Assembly (NCBI GenBank): GCA_916700875.1
Contig: CAKAKS010000022.1
Span: 14,646,065 to 14,710,064, forward strand
Origin: Sebastes aleutianus
Taxonomy: Eukaryota > Chordata > Actinopteri > Perciformes > Sebastidae
Reading direction: 5' to 3'
Length of the DNA: 64,000 bases
In this document: positions 1-11,175 of the stretch, one piece after another
Position numbering within the stretch: the stretch's first letter is position 1
Layout: the number at the start of each line of letters is the position of its first letter
Translations under genes and position numbers: made by a program
Notes under the pieces: generated by a model
The model's database searches: none
What the model saw: the letters and a program-made list of their open reading frames with translations, nothing else
What the model was told of the DNA's origin: nothing

Positions 1-225
1 AGTACCGTGAAGTTAACTTTAACTCTAATACTGCTAACTAAGTCTAATACGTTAATTAATTCACACTAAATGTCTCAAACATAGCTAGAGTTTAGCTACC
101 TGTCATCTCCACACGTCTTCACCATCTCCATAACAACAGTGCGGAAATTACGTCATGACGTCAGACGCACGAAGGTCAAGGGGGAAACTAATTGATGTAC
201 TTCCACTTCAATTAAAACAGATTTA
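1..225. other. unannotated sequence
   Basis: AT-rich single-copy-looking DNA. I see no repeat family, splice-flanked open frame or RNA gene here. Confidence 0.4.
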
Positions 226-330
226 GAAATCAGAATCAGAAATATCTTATTGATTGAAAATTGGGGCTTTACAGCTGCTTTAAGCAGAAAAAATATAATA
301 TATAATATAATATATATATACATATTTATT
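226..330 (-). mobile_element. LINE-like 3' tail fragment (reverse)
   Basis: The stretch with aatcagaatcagaaatatc followed by a ttattgatt motif and an aaattgggg-like run resembles the reversed 3' tail of fish non-LTR retrotransposons, which end in a cccc...aataaagta-type tail. It runs into an AT dinucleotide-rich tract (about 294-330). No reverse transcriptase remains. The class is inferred from recall of the tail motif. Confidence 0.35.
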
Positions 331-483
331 ACTTCTCCATACATACTACATTCCTGCTTACACCTTTGTTTACATATATTACTTCTCATCATGCATATAC
401 ATACTACATCCTGTTTACATTCAGTATTCCCATCTGAAATACTGTCTTCCACAAAATTACAAATTTACATTTACATTACTATT

Positions 484-660
484 TCATATTTACTTATGTT
501 TATATTTATTTCATCAGCACTATTTTATGCCTTAGATGATCATTTTGCTTTTACATCTACTTGTGTGATTTATCCTTTTATATATACATATTTTATGAGC
601 ATTTTTTTTGCCAATAACTGCTTTACTACAATTGACAAATGTCAAATAAAGAACCTTGAA
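484..660 (+). repeat. family M interspersed fragment, copy 1
   Basis: This segment matches 32708-32885 in the same order: a gcactattttat motif, then cttagat, then acttg(t/a)gtgatttt, then a ctgctttg/ctgcttta motif near the end. The right end has caaataaagaacctt, which looks like a LINE-type polyadenylation tail. The two copies support a dispersed repeat; the class is not settled. Confidence 0.4.
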
Positions 661-1300
661 GCCTGTTGTTTGCAGTCCATTAAGTGTCCACCAGGCTGTG
701 CTGTCTGATAAGAGATGTGAGGTCTGTCAGTCTTTAAGCAGCAACTTGCATGTAAGTGAGACTCAAAGAGGCCAGCCGTGTGAAATAACAACACAATTCA
801 TTGGTTTACTGTATGACAACGGGTTTAGTTCTGGTCAATTGAGCCACTATATTCAGAATATCTGATCTGAGTTCAGTCTTTTTGCATAGATCTTGTGGTT
901 TCTCATGTTGATGCAGGCAACAAACTAGATGTTTAGGTTTGTGGCAACAGTTACTGTCAAATAAAGACAGAAAACAAGACAGAAGGTGCTTGTGGTTTAC
1001 ATTTGTTATTGTTTGTGTGTCCGAACTGTATGCTTTTGTGCATCTGTGTGTGCATATAGATGTGTGTGTGTGTGTGTGCATACATGTCCTGCAGGCCTTG
1101 TTTGTCTATTGTATTTGTGCTTGTTATTGTTTACTCCTGAGGGGAGTGGGGAGCGATTGCATCTGAACACTGAAATTACAGCGATGCCAGACTCTGATAA
1201 ACACAGTCGGAGAGCAGCAGCCTTCTCATCTCCCCCTCGCTGGCGAGGCCCGGCAATCCAACGTCACATGCATGTGGGTGAGGAAGGGTGAGGGAACGGG
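661..1300. other. unannotated sequence with short TG tract
   Basis: No supported gene. A (TG)9 run lies at 1061-1078. Open frames across it are products of the TG tract and lack splice or start context. Confidence 0.4.
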
Positions 1301-1328
1301 GGAGGAAGAGGAGGAGGAGGAGGAGGAA
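1301..1328 (+). repeat. (GGA)n microsatellite
   Basis: About eight GAG/GGA triplets directly visible, continuing a purine-rich stretch from about 1278. Confidence 0.85.
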
Positions 1329-1925
1329 TTGGGAATTCTGCAGAGCGTAGGTCACAATTGAAAAAACTGAGAGCAGATCGTCTGTTTCTTTCTGTCTTTT
1401 TTAATGTTTATTTGGTGGAAATGTCGTTGCAGAGTCCCGGTGAAAAGAAGAACCAGGAGGTCCAGTTAAAAGGCTTATCAGAGACAGTGCACAGTGGTTT
1501 ATTCTCCTTTGTGGCATGATAGTACGAAGTCTCAGCAAGTCTCTGCAGCAATAATATTCTTCTCTTGTCTTGATGTTTGCAAGCAACAATACATTTGACA
1601 CAAAGATGAAAATCAGTATATTCTACCCGGTATCAGAGCTGTTTTTAAGTCTTAAGTCTTTTTTGTGAAGATGTGCTAATAGTAATGTTTAGCAGCCGAG
1701 ACCGAGTCTTTTTTAATGCCGGCTTAATCATTTTAAATTCAACGTTTAAGGCCGTGCATGGCCTTTAAAAACAACTAATTACGTCAAGATTTGAGACTTG
1801 AATGTTTAATTCTATCATGAGGTTAAATCTCACAGAAGTCAAGGCCAGTTCAGGACTCAAGTCCTCATTTTTGTGAATTTTTGTTATGTCTGTCTATTGG
1901 CCCACACAGACTTGTGCAACCACGG
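1329..1925. other. unannotated sequence
   Basis: Mixed-composition DNA with no recognised repeat copy, exon or RNA gene. Confidence 0.35.
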
Positions 1926-2010
1926 TTGTATACAAGTGACTTGAAATCTTGTTTTCATAGTTTTGGCCATCATTTCTATTAGTTAAAATAACATTGTCTT
2001 CTCTAAAGGA
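1926..2010 (+). repeat. family G fragment, copy 1
   Basis: Shares acttg...ttttggccatcattt(c)ctat...aataacattgt with the longer family G copy at 51656-52030 and with reverse copies at 3036 and 45885. It is diverged and truncated. Confidence 0.35.
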
Positions 2011-2504
2011 GTGGTTCCCAACCCTCCAGGATGTAGGCTGATACTAAACCTTGGATCATTTTTCTACCAGGCTGCGAGGAAACAATGTAATTTGGCCAAA
2101 AAAACATATTAATTATGTAACTTTATACAAGATTTGTGTGGTGATTACCTTGAACTTGGCATGATCCCTATGGTGCATCTTTCTTCATCACTTCATGTCA
2201 TTCCTACAAAAACAACATACTGATTTCGAACAAGACGAGATCATTAATATACAAAATCAAGCAGTCCGTCATCACCTACTAAATCTGTGTGTACTGTGTT
2301 CCTATTACTGCTGCAACTAGAGTTTGTGCAAAACTCTGTGCACACAACTACGGCAAGTACAGTGGGTCAGTGTTGAACCAGAAGTTGGTTTAAAAATTGT
2401 GATAGATGTTTACAACGAACAGTTTTGGAAAATGTTTGCCCTCATTTTCTCTGGCAAATAAGTTTAATTAACCTTTTGCTTTAACTGATTGTCTCACTGC
2501 TTGT
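2011..2504. other. mostly unannotated; possible hAT-end fragment at its left
   Basis: The agtggttcccaaccctccag stretch near 2010-2030 resembles the terminus of fish hAT-type elements that begin CAGTGGTTCCCAACC. No matching right end was found nearby. The rest shows no clear feature. Confidence 0.25.
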
Positions 2505-3035
2505 GTTTTTTTTGTGACACCAACAATGTTGTTTGTGGATTACGGTTTTGAAGCCTCGAGTTCGGCATTTTGGCCATCGCCATCTTGACTTTTGCAACCA
2601 GAAGTGACGCAAGAGGGTGGAGCTAAGTACAACCAAACGCTGAATAAGACATTTTTAGACAACCAAAATCTTACAATTAACTGTCCAGACCGGACAATGC
2701 CGTGGTAGTGACCTGTCAATCACAAGGTAGCCACCTTAAAGCATCCCCTGCTTTATGGTCTATTTGACTCTAAATGGGACCATAATTTACTAAATGAACA
2801 TCACGCTGTATTGAAGAAGACTTGAAACTAACGATTGAAACCATAAACTCATGTTTACAATGTTTACTGAGGTAATAAATCAAGTGAGAAGTAGGCTCAT
2901 TTTCTCATAGACTATACAATCAGACTTCTTTTTGCAACCAGAGGAGTCGCCCCCTGCTGGCTATTAGAAAGAATGCAAGTTTAAGGCACTTCCGCATTGG
3001 CTTCACTTTTCAGACCCGGAGGTTGCCACCTGGTT
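2505..3035 (+). mobile_element. family D dispersed repeat, copy 1
   Basis: This matches 42955-43515 over most of its length. Shared blocks in order are a gtggattacggttttgaagc start, an attttggcc..cgccatcttg block, a gcatcccctgctttatggtc block, a tgtttacaatgtttactgag block, and a gaggagtcgccccctgctgg block ending at gcattggcttcacttt. A third fragment is at 47500-47592. I recall this as a high-copy repeat in percomorph genomes, but cannot name its class. The right end abuts a reversed family G fragment. No intact coding frame is present. Confidence 0.6.
2948..2961 (-). promoter_or_regulatory. CTCF-like core motif inside family D
   Basis: On the minus strand the bases read GCCAGCAGGGGGCG, which fits the vertebrate CTCF core consensus CCASYAGRKGGC at every position. 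It lies inside the D repeat, and the same bases recur in the second copy at 43452-43465. Binding is inference; the motif match is seen directly. Confidence 0.4.
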
Positions 3036-3140
3036 CTCACATCTCTGCAATTAACTGTTGAGTACAACGCTATCATAACCCATAGGAATGATGGCCAAAA
3101 ATTAAAAAATAAGAACCAAGTTATATCAAATGTTGAGTGT
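3036..3140 (-). repeat. family G fragment, reverse copy
   Basis: Reverse complement of part of 51656-52030. It shares atctctgcaattaac followed by a cataggaatgatggccaaaa block and an aaccaagtt-type end. It follows directly on family D, so one may have inserted into or beside the other. Confidence 0.4.
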
Positions 3141-3479
3141 AGAGAGGAGAAACTGTCTCTCAGATATTTTGCTACCCAATATACCAGGACTCAAACCAGC
3201 AGGCAGTTATAAGCCACTAGCTTCCAACAAAGCAGAGAAAAAAACACGACACACTGTTATTCTTCTGTTATTGTGTTTAACGATGAAACTGTGTGTAAAG
3301 TGTGTAACAGTAATGTGAGGGTGGTTTGACAGTTGGCACCTTAATGAAAATGGCTCCAACAGTGAGTGACTGAAGAAAAAAAAGAAGACAAAATGTGTGT
3401 GTGTGTGTTTCTGCATTAAGGAGTGTATAAAGGTATAAAGGTGTGTGAGTGTGCAGAACGAGTGAAGACATCTGAACAT
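3141..3479. other. unannotated sequence
   Basis: A short GT run occurs near 3395-3410. No gene or repeat family is recognised. Confidence 0.35.
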
Positions 3480-4470
3480 TGTGTTCGGGGGCCCCGCCGC
3501 CGCTCTGTATTAGCTTCACCTCGTTATCGTTATCGCCCTCCTCCATTGTGGCATGAAGGGCGGAAAATGATTAGAGGAACAGGTGACAATGGAGGCAGAG
3601 ATTTCTGCCTTTACCCGGGGCAGCGCCACTGTCAGGTACAGCGGCATTACACTCAAAAGAAAAGAAGAGGGGCGCCCGCACAAAAGAGCTCCTTTCTTAC
3701 TTTAAAACACTCACGTCTTCTTCAGGAGTGCAGAATGGGGTGTTCATGGGAGCCAATTGACTTCCTCCATCCTTCTCTCAGGTTATCACAGAAAAGAAAG
3801 ATGAGCGCTCGGAGAGGAAAGACTTTCCACTCCTCCTCTTCACTCCTCAACTCCCTTCTTTTTTCCTGATCCGAGAAGGGAGAAGAGGGAGAGATAGCGG
3901 CGAAAGGAAGGAGGGGAGGACAGGAAGCGAGGCCGAGGCTGTTTCCCACGGCGACGTCTGTGCGTGTGCACGACATGGACTCTGATGTAGTAACGCCAGG
4001 GCATTATCTCATTCAACCCCCTCCTTCTTATCTCAATGCGTTCCCCTCCCTCTTTTCTCCTCCTCCCCCCCCCAGCCTTACACAAAGCTATCAGCTCTGT
4101 GGACTTTTCTGACTATTTATGTCGGACAAGGTCAGGATCGTTTAAACCGCTCAGCCTCTCTCAGCCCCTGCAGATGAGATAGCGCGGGAAGGAGGGAGAA
4201 ACGATCGATTCCCGCCGCCACGCAGATTTATTCCCCTCCTCCCCCCTTCCTTCTCTCTCATCCTCCCAATGGGGTTTTTGCACCGGTCACCATTGCCACC
4301 GACGCCACCAGGCTCATCAGTCTCTTTAACACCCCGTGGCGTTTAAAATACAGTAGCAGCCCTTAAACTGGCCACTTTTCTCCCAGTCCAAATGAGAGGC
4401 GTCCTCCCATCAATCTGAGCCGCTCGGGTTTCAGAGGGAGGCGTGAATGGTGAGGCCTGTTGAGAGGGAG
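3480..4470. other. repeat-poor GC-richer island, candidate conserved non-coding element cluster
   Basis: This kilobase lacks dispersed repeats and microsatellites. It holds phrases typical of vertebrate regulatory DNA: gttatcgttatcgcc and agcgcgggaagg patches, TGATTA/ATTAG sites (tgattagagg near 3568), a cggtcaccattgcc block near 4284 and cagatgagatagcgc near 4170. The frames that are open across it rest on CT/GA-rich strings and have no convincing splice pattern. The regulatory role is inferred from composition alone; alignment to other fish would decide it. Confidence 0.3.
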
Positions 4471-5014
4471 AGAGAGAGAGGGGAAGAGATTTAGACGGGG
4501 GAAGTGGCGGTTTGTATCATTCACAGGGGTGTTTTACAAATGAAGTGGGGCACTTACTCAGGCTCAAGGCTTGATTGTGAAGTGGGCTGGGAAGTGGGAC
4601 ACTAATATGGGTTTTCAAAGGCCAATAAAGACCCTGATGTTTAGGGGTCAACGCTGCTGTTGGCTGATATTTAAGGCCACTGTTCAGTATCTGTAATATA
4701 GTAATGTCAGTCAAACAGCTATTGTGGAGTCTTTTCTTCAGGTGTCTTAATCAAGTTTTCTGTTGAGGTTTTGTATGTGGTGTTTTTGGTCTGTTTAGCC
4801 AAAAGGAGATTCTCCAGGGACCGCGACAACCAAAGATGCTCTACAACAAAGATGACGCATTATAATCTCTGCCAATGGTTTAAAACGTGCCAAATTAAAT
4901 CAAAAGGTGAAAGTGCAACAAAACTGATATTGTATTTCCCGCCATGCAACTAACTCTTATGGTGATTGTTGACGATTAGTTTACTATCATGATCATGAAA
5001 ACAGAAAAAACACC
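4471..5014. other. unannotated sequence
   Basis: A purine tract sits near 4460-4500; otherwise no feature can be supported. Confidence 0.35.
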
Positions 5015-5150
5015 AAATATTTAAATTTGAGAAGCTGGATCCAGGGAATTTTTTTGCATTTTTGTTTAAAAATCTACTTAAAGGATTATCAAAATAGTTC
5101 CAGATGCATTTTCTGTCGATCAAATAATCGAATAATCATTTCAGCTTTCA
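5015..5150 (+). repeat. family L fragment
   Basis: Contains tttgagaagctggatcc, a ggattatcaaaatagtt block and caaataatcgaataatcatt. These match the ends of a fish hAT-type repeat built around cgattaatcgatta motifs, copies of which lie at 5955-7740, 24279-24574 and 50510-50725. Confidence 0.5.
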
Positions 5151-5475
5151 TTTATTTAAACATGTTACAAGACAGTTTTCATCCAAATAATTACAAGGAT
5201 TGTGTTTATCCAAGATTTTTTTTTATCTTGTCAGAGCAGAATTTGTCATAATCATTGAGACCGCAGGACACCGAAACTCTCCTTTGAACGCCGGGATAAC
5301 ACTGATGCTAACAGTGAAACCTATTCATGCGTACGTGTGTGGAATCTGATCAAAACGTCTCATTAGATTCAGTTCATATTGAGGGTTTTCTCAGCCAGCG
5401 TAGCGTGATGTAGCGTGTCGCCGGCTTTGTCTGAGCGAGTGTTTTGTTTGTGAGAATACTTACACATGTCTTCTT

Positions 5476-5477
<2 letters not shown>

Positions 5478-5528
<51 letters not shown>
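5478..5528 (+). repeat. (GT)n microsatellite
   Basis: 51 bp of uninterrupted GT. Shorter TG tracts follow at about 5684-5707 and 5774-5791, with others to 5920, so 5478-5925 is a TG-rich zone. The His/Thr-rich and Cys/Val-rich open frames here come only from these tracts. Confidence 0.95.
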
Positions 5529-5529
<1 letters not shown>

Positions 5530-5954
5530 TCCCCTGCCACTCATGTCTTGGGTTACTGTGTTTCTGGCTGTATGATAGATGGCTCAGCCCAACCTCGGAG
5601 CCCTGAGCCTGAGCCGCCGGACAGCATGTCACTGCCAGTTTCCGCCAACTGAGTGTGTGTGTTTGAATATGAGGATGTCTATGATGTGTGTGTGTGTGTG
5701 TGTGTGTCTGGCCAGTTCCGACCCCCCACTGCAACAGGATAGGTGGGTAAGGACGGCCTGGCAGTGTGTTTGCATGTGTGTGTGTGTGTGTGGTGTGAAC
5801 TGCCTGAGGTCCGCGTCCCGCTGAGTGTGGCGGCCCCGGCCCTTTCCTGTCCAGACCACACGTCTAACCAAAACCCAATGTGTGTTTAAGTGTGTGTCTG
5901 TGTGCCAGTGTGTGTGTGTGTGAGTCCAGGACAGTCTTAGTCATTCATAATTCC
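5529..5954. other. TG-interspersed unannotated sequence
   Basis: Unique DNA between TG tracts. No exon or RNA gene seen. Confidence 0.35.
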
Positions 5955-7740
5955 ATTTGAAGCTGCAACTAATGATCATTTCCCTCATCGTTTAATCTAT
6001 TGATCTTATTTCAGATTATTTGACTACTAATTTTTAATCTATGAAATGTGAAAAATGTGAAAAATGCAGAAAGTGACATCTTCAAATTGCTTGTTTTGTT
6101 AAACCATCAATCCGAAACCCAAGTTTCCAGAGCCCCAGTGACATTGATTAATTTTTATTTATCATTAATTGTCACAATTTCCCACAGTTTAAAGTGACAT
6201 CTTTAAATTGCTTGTTTTGTCTGACCAATATAATATAAAAAAAGATAAACAAAAGCAGTAAATCCTCATATTTGACATCCTAAAACAAGCAATTAATTAC
6301 CTTTTTAAAAAAATCATTCATTTGATTGTGTGATATGACCAAAAGCTCCAAAACGGCAACTAAATAGACCTTGTAGTGATTTTCTGTTTGTCAACTGCTG
6401 TTCCCAAAGTCATGAATGAACTTTCAATCCCAACAGTGACTACTCGTTTAACATGTTTTTTTTATAAACGTGATTTGTAAAAGACTAAAAGTTTTTTAGA
6501 TTAAGTATTTTATGCCAAATAAATTTCTTAAATCACTAATCGATTGTCAGACTCGTTGAGATATTTTGTTAATGGATTAATCAAACAATTGTTCCTTTAT
6601 AGGGCACGATTATTGTGGCCAAAAGAATTCACAATAACATATTTTGTCTCTTTTTTTGGTAAATGAATTACACTCAAAATATGAGCGTAGGATGGTGGAG
6701 AGAGAGTCTATAACTATAACTGTATCTATAAAACGATTTAAGAGGCGCTGGATTATTTACAGGATATTATCATGTGTATTATATCACGGTTATCGTCAAT
6801 ACCGGTATATCGTGACACCGTATCTCTTTATCATCGTTCCTTTTTCAGAGGTCCATCTCCTCATGCTTCCAGTTCATCCATTCATCAACCTTCCACATCT
6901 GATATTAGACAAGCTACAACAAGTGACTAATTATTGATCTTTTTTTATAATTCAATAACTACATTGTGGGACTAAATTGAAAGCTCCAGAACAGCTACTA
7001 AATGGACCTTGTGGTGCGATTTGTTTTTTCGTTAATTGCTTTTTTCAAAAGTCAGGAATGAACTTTCAACTCTAACTTTTAAGCCAATGTGGATGAAGAG
7101 TCCTTAAAGTGCTGAGATAAAAGGGAAATTTGAACGTCTACAATTCCATTACAAGTCTGTCTCTTGACGAAGATCATGTGATATGATGAACAGCTCAAGA
7201 ACAGACACTAAATGGGTGTAATAATACATTGATCTGGATCAATATATCAATTCAATGATCAAGGATCCAATATCATCAATCATGAGAAATGTGGCACTTT
7301 ATAGTGAACGACAGGAGGTCTCTTTTTTATTGTTTTTATTAAAAAAATAATAAATTGTTTTTCATTTAAATGTCTGGAAGAGCCCAGTAATGAAAGCAAT
7401 AGTCAAATCATAATTTAGTTGCTTTTTGTAAGTTGATATAATATGACATCGTCTCCAATCGATCGCAGGCCTCTGAATTGAACTGGATCGAAATCGTATC
7501 ATGACAGACTTTGTGATATCAGCAAATATCGTATCGTTGTCCAAAGAATCAATATAATATCATATCGTGATGAAACTTGGGATTTACACGCCTACTAAAT
7601 GGACTTTGTGGTGAAATTTCTTTTTCAAGTTGATGAATAAACTTTTAGAATTTCCACATGATAAACTTCCTTAAAGATTAAAAGCCGAACAAACAAATAA
7701 TCGATTATGAGAATAGACGTTGATTAATCAGTTTCTTTTC
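5955..7740 (+). repeat. cluster of family L (hAT-type) repeat copies
   Basis: At least three related units occur in the same orientation. The marker phrase agctcc(a/g)aaac(a/g)gc.actaaat.gacctt recurs at about 6345, 6979 and, interrupted, 7190/7594. Each is followed by a tgttttt..gt..ttgct block and a gtca.gaatgaactttcaa block. The cluster opens with gctgcaactaatgatcattt and contains repeated attaatc motifs, typical of hAT-derived fish repeats. It is diverged and has no coding capacity. A younger element (7215-7593) interrupts the last unit. Confidence 0.55.
7215..7593. mobile_element. non-autonomous hAT-type insertion with perfect 8-bp target duplication
   Basis: The element begins ggtgtaataatac and ends atttacacgcct, so the ends form imperfect inverted repeats. 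It is flanked on both sides by actaaatg (7207-7214 and 7594-7601). Removing the element and one copy of the duplication restores the family L phrase seen intact at about 6990 and 16675. An 8-bp duplication is the hAT signature. The 379-bp body has atatcgtatcgt-type strings and no transposase. Confidence 0.75.
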
Positions 7741-8900
7741 TCTTAAAAGTTTGTCTCCTCCGACCTCCTCCATCTCTCCATCATCCTTTTCCCCATCTAA
7801 TAATTTAATTCTAAAACTTTTTCCAGTTCTTCTGCCTCCTATTTCTTGCGCTCCAACTTCTCTCCTCCAATCTCTGATTCTTCTCCGCTTCTGAGATTTT
7901 CGCCGCCGATATCAGACAAACGAACGGCACCTAGAGGAGGATGGAAAATAAGTAGTCAAATCCCGCTTGCCCCCCCTTCTTCCCTATTCTTCCTCCCTCT
8001 CTCCAGTGCTGCCAGCAGACAGTGTGTTTCTCAGCGTAGTGGAGATTATAGCCGGGAATGACAAGCACGCCGTCTGATACCATATCCGCTCTGAATTACA
8101 GATCAGCCCTTTTTAAATGATATTTTAAATACTTGCTGCAGGCTGCGAGTTTTCACAGGGTCTTATTTCATTGTTATTATACTAGTACCATATTTTTGTT
8201 AGAAAATCAGTGTTGGCGCTTATTTAAATGAGGGAGAGTGGAAGCCGATATACACTCCAGTGTGTTATTTTACTGTGCCACTTTGGAAAATCCCCCCGCT
8301 ACAGTATACTCCTCACATACACCCACCACCTCCTTTTTTTTTTTTAGTGTGTTCTTGGTGGGAATTAAAAGGGAGCACTGTGAAGAGGACAAAAGAGAAA
8401 GGACAAATTGTAATTAGTTTGATTTTGTGTGCTTGGCTGTGAGGTTGGTGGAGCCCATTAAGGGTTAGATTCCCACACAGAAAGCAGACTGGGGCTTTGA
8501 TTACCTCTCTCATGTGTTGGAGGAGGAGGGGTTGCTCAAAAACCGGGCGCGGATTTGACTTGAATTGTTTCACCGTCGCTCATTTTGATCATTGAATTAA
8601 TGTGGGATGGCAAAAATGTCCCTTTGTTTTTCTATTTTTTTTTAAACATGGAGACAGGCAGGTCAGGATTTAGAGGAAGAGGAAGATGAGGTGTACTGTA
8701 GTACGCGTAAAGGCGTGCTGGGTGGCGCTGTTGCCCCAGCCATGCTCCCGCTTTTTGGATTAAAGGTCCCTCGGTTTCAGTCGAAGGCTCTGAGCTCTTT
8801 GTGCTTTGGCGTTTCATGATGGGATTCTCTGGAGAGCAGAGGATGGAGAACGACACTCCTTCCCCCTCTAACCCTCTCCCTCTCTCTCTCTCTCTCCTCT
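7741..8900. other. repeat-poor sequence, possible regulatory DNA
   Basis: No dispersed repeat recognised. A poly-T run lies near 8334-8345 and a (CT)n tract at about 8880-8899. The 8020-8240 part, with AT-rich homeodomain-like sites, could be conserved non-coding DNA, but nothing in the sequence proves it. Confidence 0.3.
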
Positions 8901-9953
8901 TCCTCTCCCTCGCTCTCTGCTGCTGGAATACACCCTAACCTTGACATATTGAGAATGAAAACGACGGTTCCACATCCCATGCTCGCTTGTTGACAGCGTT
9001 AACACTCTTTTCATGTGTGTTTTGATAGCTGAAAATGAACCATATTAGAGTGTTATGAGAAATTATGTTTAGTGTGTGTGTGTGTGTGTACGGTGTGTGT
9101 GTGTGTGAGGACATGCATCGCGTTATGTGTGTGTGCATGTCCACATAACTCAATTTTTTAGACAGAAAATCATTTTCGTTTGCTCCCACGCGCTTAATTC
9201 ATGTGCACACACACCACACACACGAACACACACACATACGTACATGCACAGCACTAATTGTGCTCCATGTTTGTTTGTTGGGTCTGAGAGGAAAGTATGT
9301 AAAATAGGCCCAAGGGAGGGAGAATATAGCCAGTGGGGCTAAACTAACAATTTTAACCCTCCCAACCTCTGTCTCACCCCTTTAACTCTTTAACTTACCC
9401 GTCTTACTGCTCTCTCACCCCCTTGTATACCTTCCTAACTGCAGTCACCCCTCATACACCCCCTGCATGTCCAATGTACGCTATATATAGGCCTACACTG
9501 CATCATCCTCAGACTGCAGTGTGTGTTTTAAAACTGCATATGTTGCATGTGTGTTGTCGAGGATTCAGCTGATCTGTGTGTTTGAGGGCTCATATGATAC
9601 TGATGATATGTTTTGTACTGAAGCTGCTGAAAGCTGATATGTTATGCTGGTATGCTATAGCGTTAATATTGACCTTTTTCATACCAAACACATAAATAAA
9701 CTGGAACACACTGTATACACTTCCGAAACCACGTTTTAGCCACAAGACTATAAAATCACTCAAACCAACAGTATTATTTTTTTTACACATTACCACATGT
9801 CTAGCTAAATAACAAATACAGTTTGCAGACTGCATCAATAGTTTCAGAAAAGTAACTGCAAATTATTTAATTAAATCTAGTAGATGAAGCCGTGGTATGG
9901 CGACATGGTCAAGCACATACACTTTAACTTTAACCCTCATCCTACCAATTTAT
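8901..9953. other. unannotated sequence with TG/CA tracts
   Basis: TG tracts at about 9071-9108 and CA-rich strings at about 9205-9245. No gene supported. Confidence 0.35.
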
Positions 9954-10473
9954 TTAAAGCAGCAGTAGGCGAGATTGGAGCAAATATGATTTCAAAAAGT
10001 TAATTTTATATAACGGTTGCTATAGCCTGACAATAGTCAGCTGTCAATCAATCACGAACTCCGACCAAACGGTCAAACTAGGCAGCGCTGATCAAATATG
10101 AATCAATATTCTGTTACTGTAATGCCTATTTCTCTCCTCAAATATTTTCAGAATCATCTTGTAGTGTACTGTTTAGCTGTAAAATGAGAACGTTTTTGAC
10201 CCGGCAACCATGTTGAGATCTGCTGAGGAAATACCAAGCAACGCCCACCAGCCAGAGACCAGCCAATAGGAACACTCTCTCTCTTTGAAATGACCTGTGA
10301 TTGGCCAAAGTCTCCCGTCACAGGCTAGATTTTCTAAAGCCTGAAAACAGAGCCATGAGGAGGTGTAGAAAGTCTCGTTATCTCTCAGAACACTTGAATT
10401 ACAATATGCTGAAAGGTTATTATAAAATTTTTGCCCGATGATGCCAAAAATATACTGCCTACTGCCACTTTAA
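9954..10473 (+). mobile_element. family A TTAA element, copy 1
   Basis: The element starts TTAAAGCAGCAGTAGGC and ends with the inverse of TTAAAGTGGCAGTAGGCAG, so it has matching inverted ends, each with TTAA. Three relatives are at 37222-37831 (+), 47888-48527 (-) and 58206-58770 (-). TTAA flanks are typical of piggyBac-type transposition, so a non-autonomous piggyBac-like element is the likeliest class. Compared with copy 2 this copy lacks about 122 bp (37306-37427 there) but keeps about 30 bp that copy 2 lost. No coding capacity. Confidence 0.7.
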
Positions 10474-10770
10474 CTTGTGATTTTTAGGTTGTAGCGGCTC
10501 AATACTGGCTACTATACTAGAAAACTTAAGGAATCCATTGTTACCAACCATGTCATAGCTTTTCAGGAAGGAGGCTGAATAACGCTGCAAATTTATGCCA
10601 AACTGGCATTTTCAAACGGGTCCCTTGACCTCTGACCTCAAGATATTGGAATGAAAATGGATTCTATGGGTACACGTGGGTACGTGTCTCTCCTTTACAG
10701 ACAAGCCCACTTTATGATAATCACATGCAGTTTGGGCCAAACCAATAGTATGCATATTGTATATTTCTAT
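10474..10770 (-). mobile_element. family B (hAT-like) fragment abutting family A
   Basis: Reverse complement of the right-centre part of the B element at 32025-32704. Shared blocks include gtaccaaccatgtcata-like, cctctgacctcaa and tacagacaagcccac-type strings (here 10535-10720). It starts exactly where family A copy 1 ends, and no B sequence is seen on A's other side, so the B copy was truncated before or during A's arrival. Confidence 0.6.
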
Positions 10771-11175
10771 ATTACAGTATGCAACGCTGGACACTACGAC
10801 AGCATAAATATCCCACTGTGCAATGCGGTAGTGACGACAACGTTCATAACAGACGTTGGAAGAAAGCTCTGTAACGTCAATAACGCTTCAATTTAACTGT
10901 AAGTATAAAATTTTACTTTGCTTTAGGTGTAATATATATTTTTAAATTAGTTCAGACTTCTCACAAATCATCATTTGGTCGCACAAGGTTGGCACAGGTT
11001 ACCATGGATACGTGTCTCCAACCGGCAAGGAGGCTCTCAGGAAGTGACGACATAAATTATTGCTCAGTGCGTCTGAAAAGATGCATACTACTGTTTATTC
11101 ACACAAAAGTATGTTGAATGATAGTACACATATTAGGTATGTAGTGCACAGTATGAGATTTCGGATGCAGCCACA
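10771..11175. repeat. family N dispersed repeat fragment
   Basis: Contains tatgcaacgctggacacta, a cataaatatcccac block and a right end with tatgagatttcgga preceding cagccac. I recall these as the body and end of a common fish repeat. Only one copy is in the window, so support is recall rather than internal comparison. Confidence 0.35.

Noticed and set aside
3423..3869. 148-codon plus-strand open frame
   Set aside because: Arg/Ser/Pro-rich product of GC- and CT-rich DNA; overlapping frames on the other strand are equally open.
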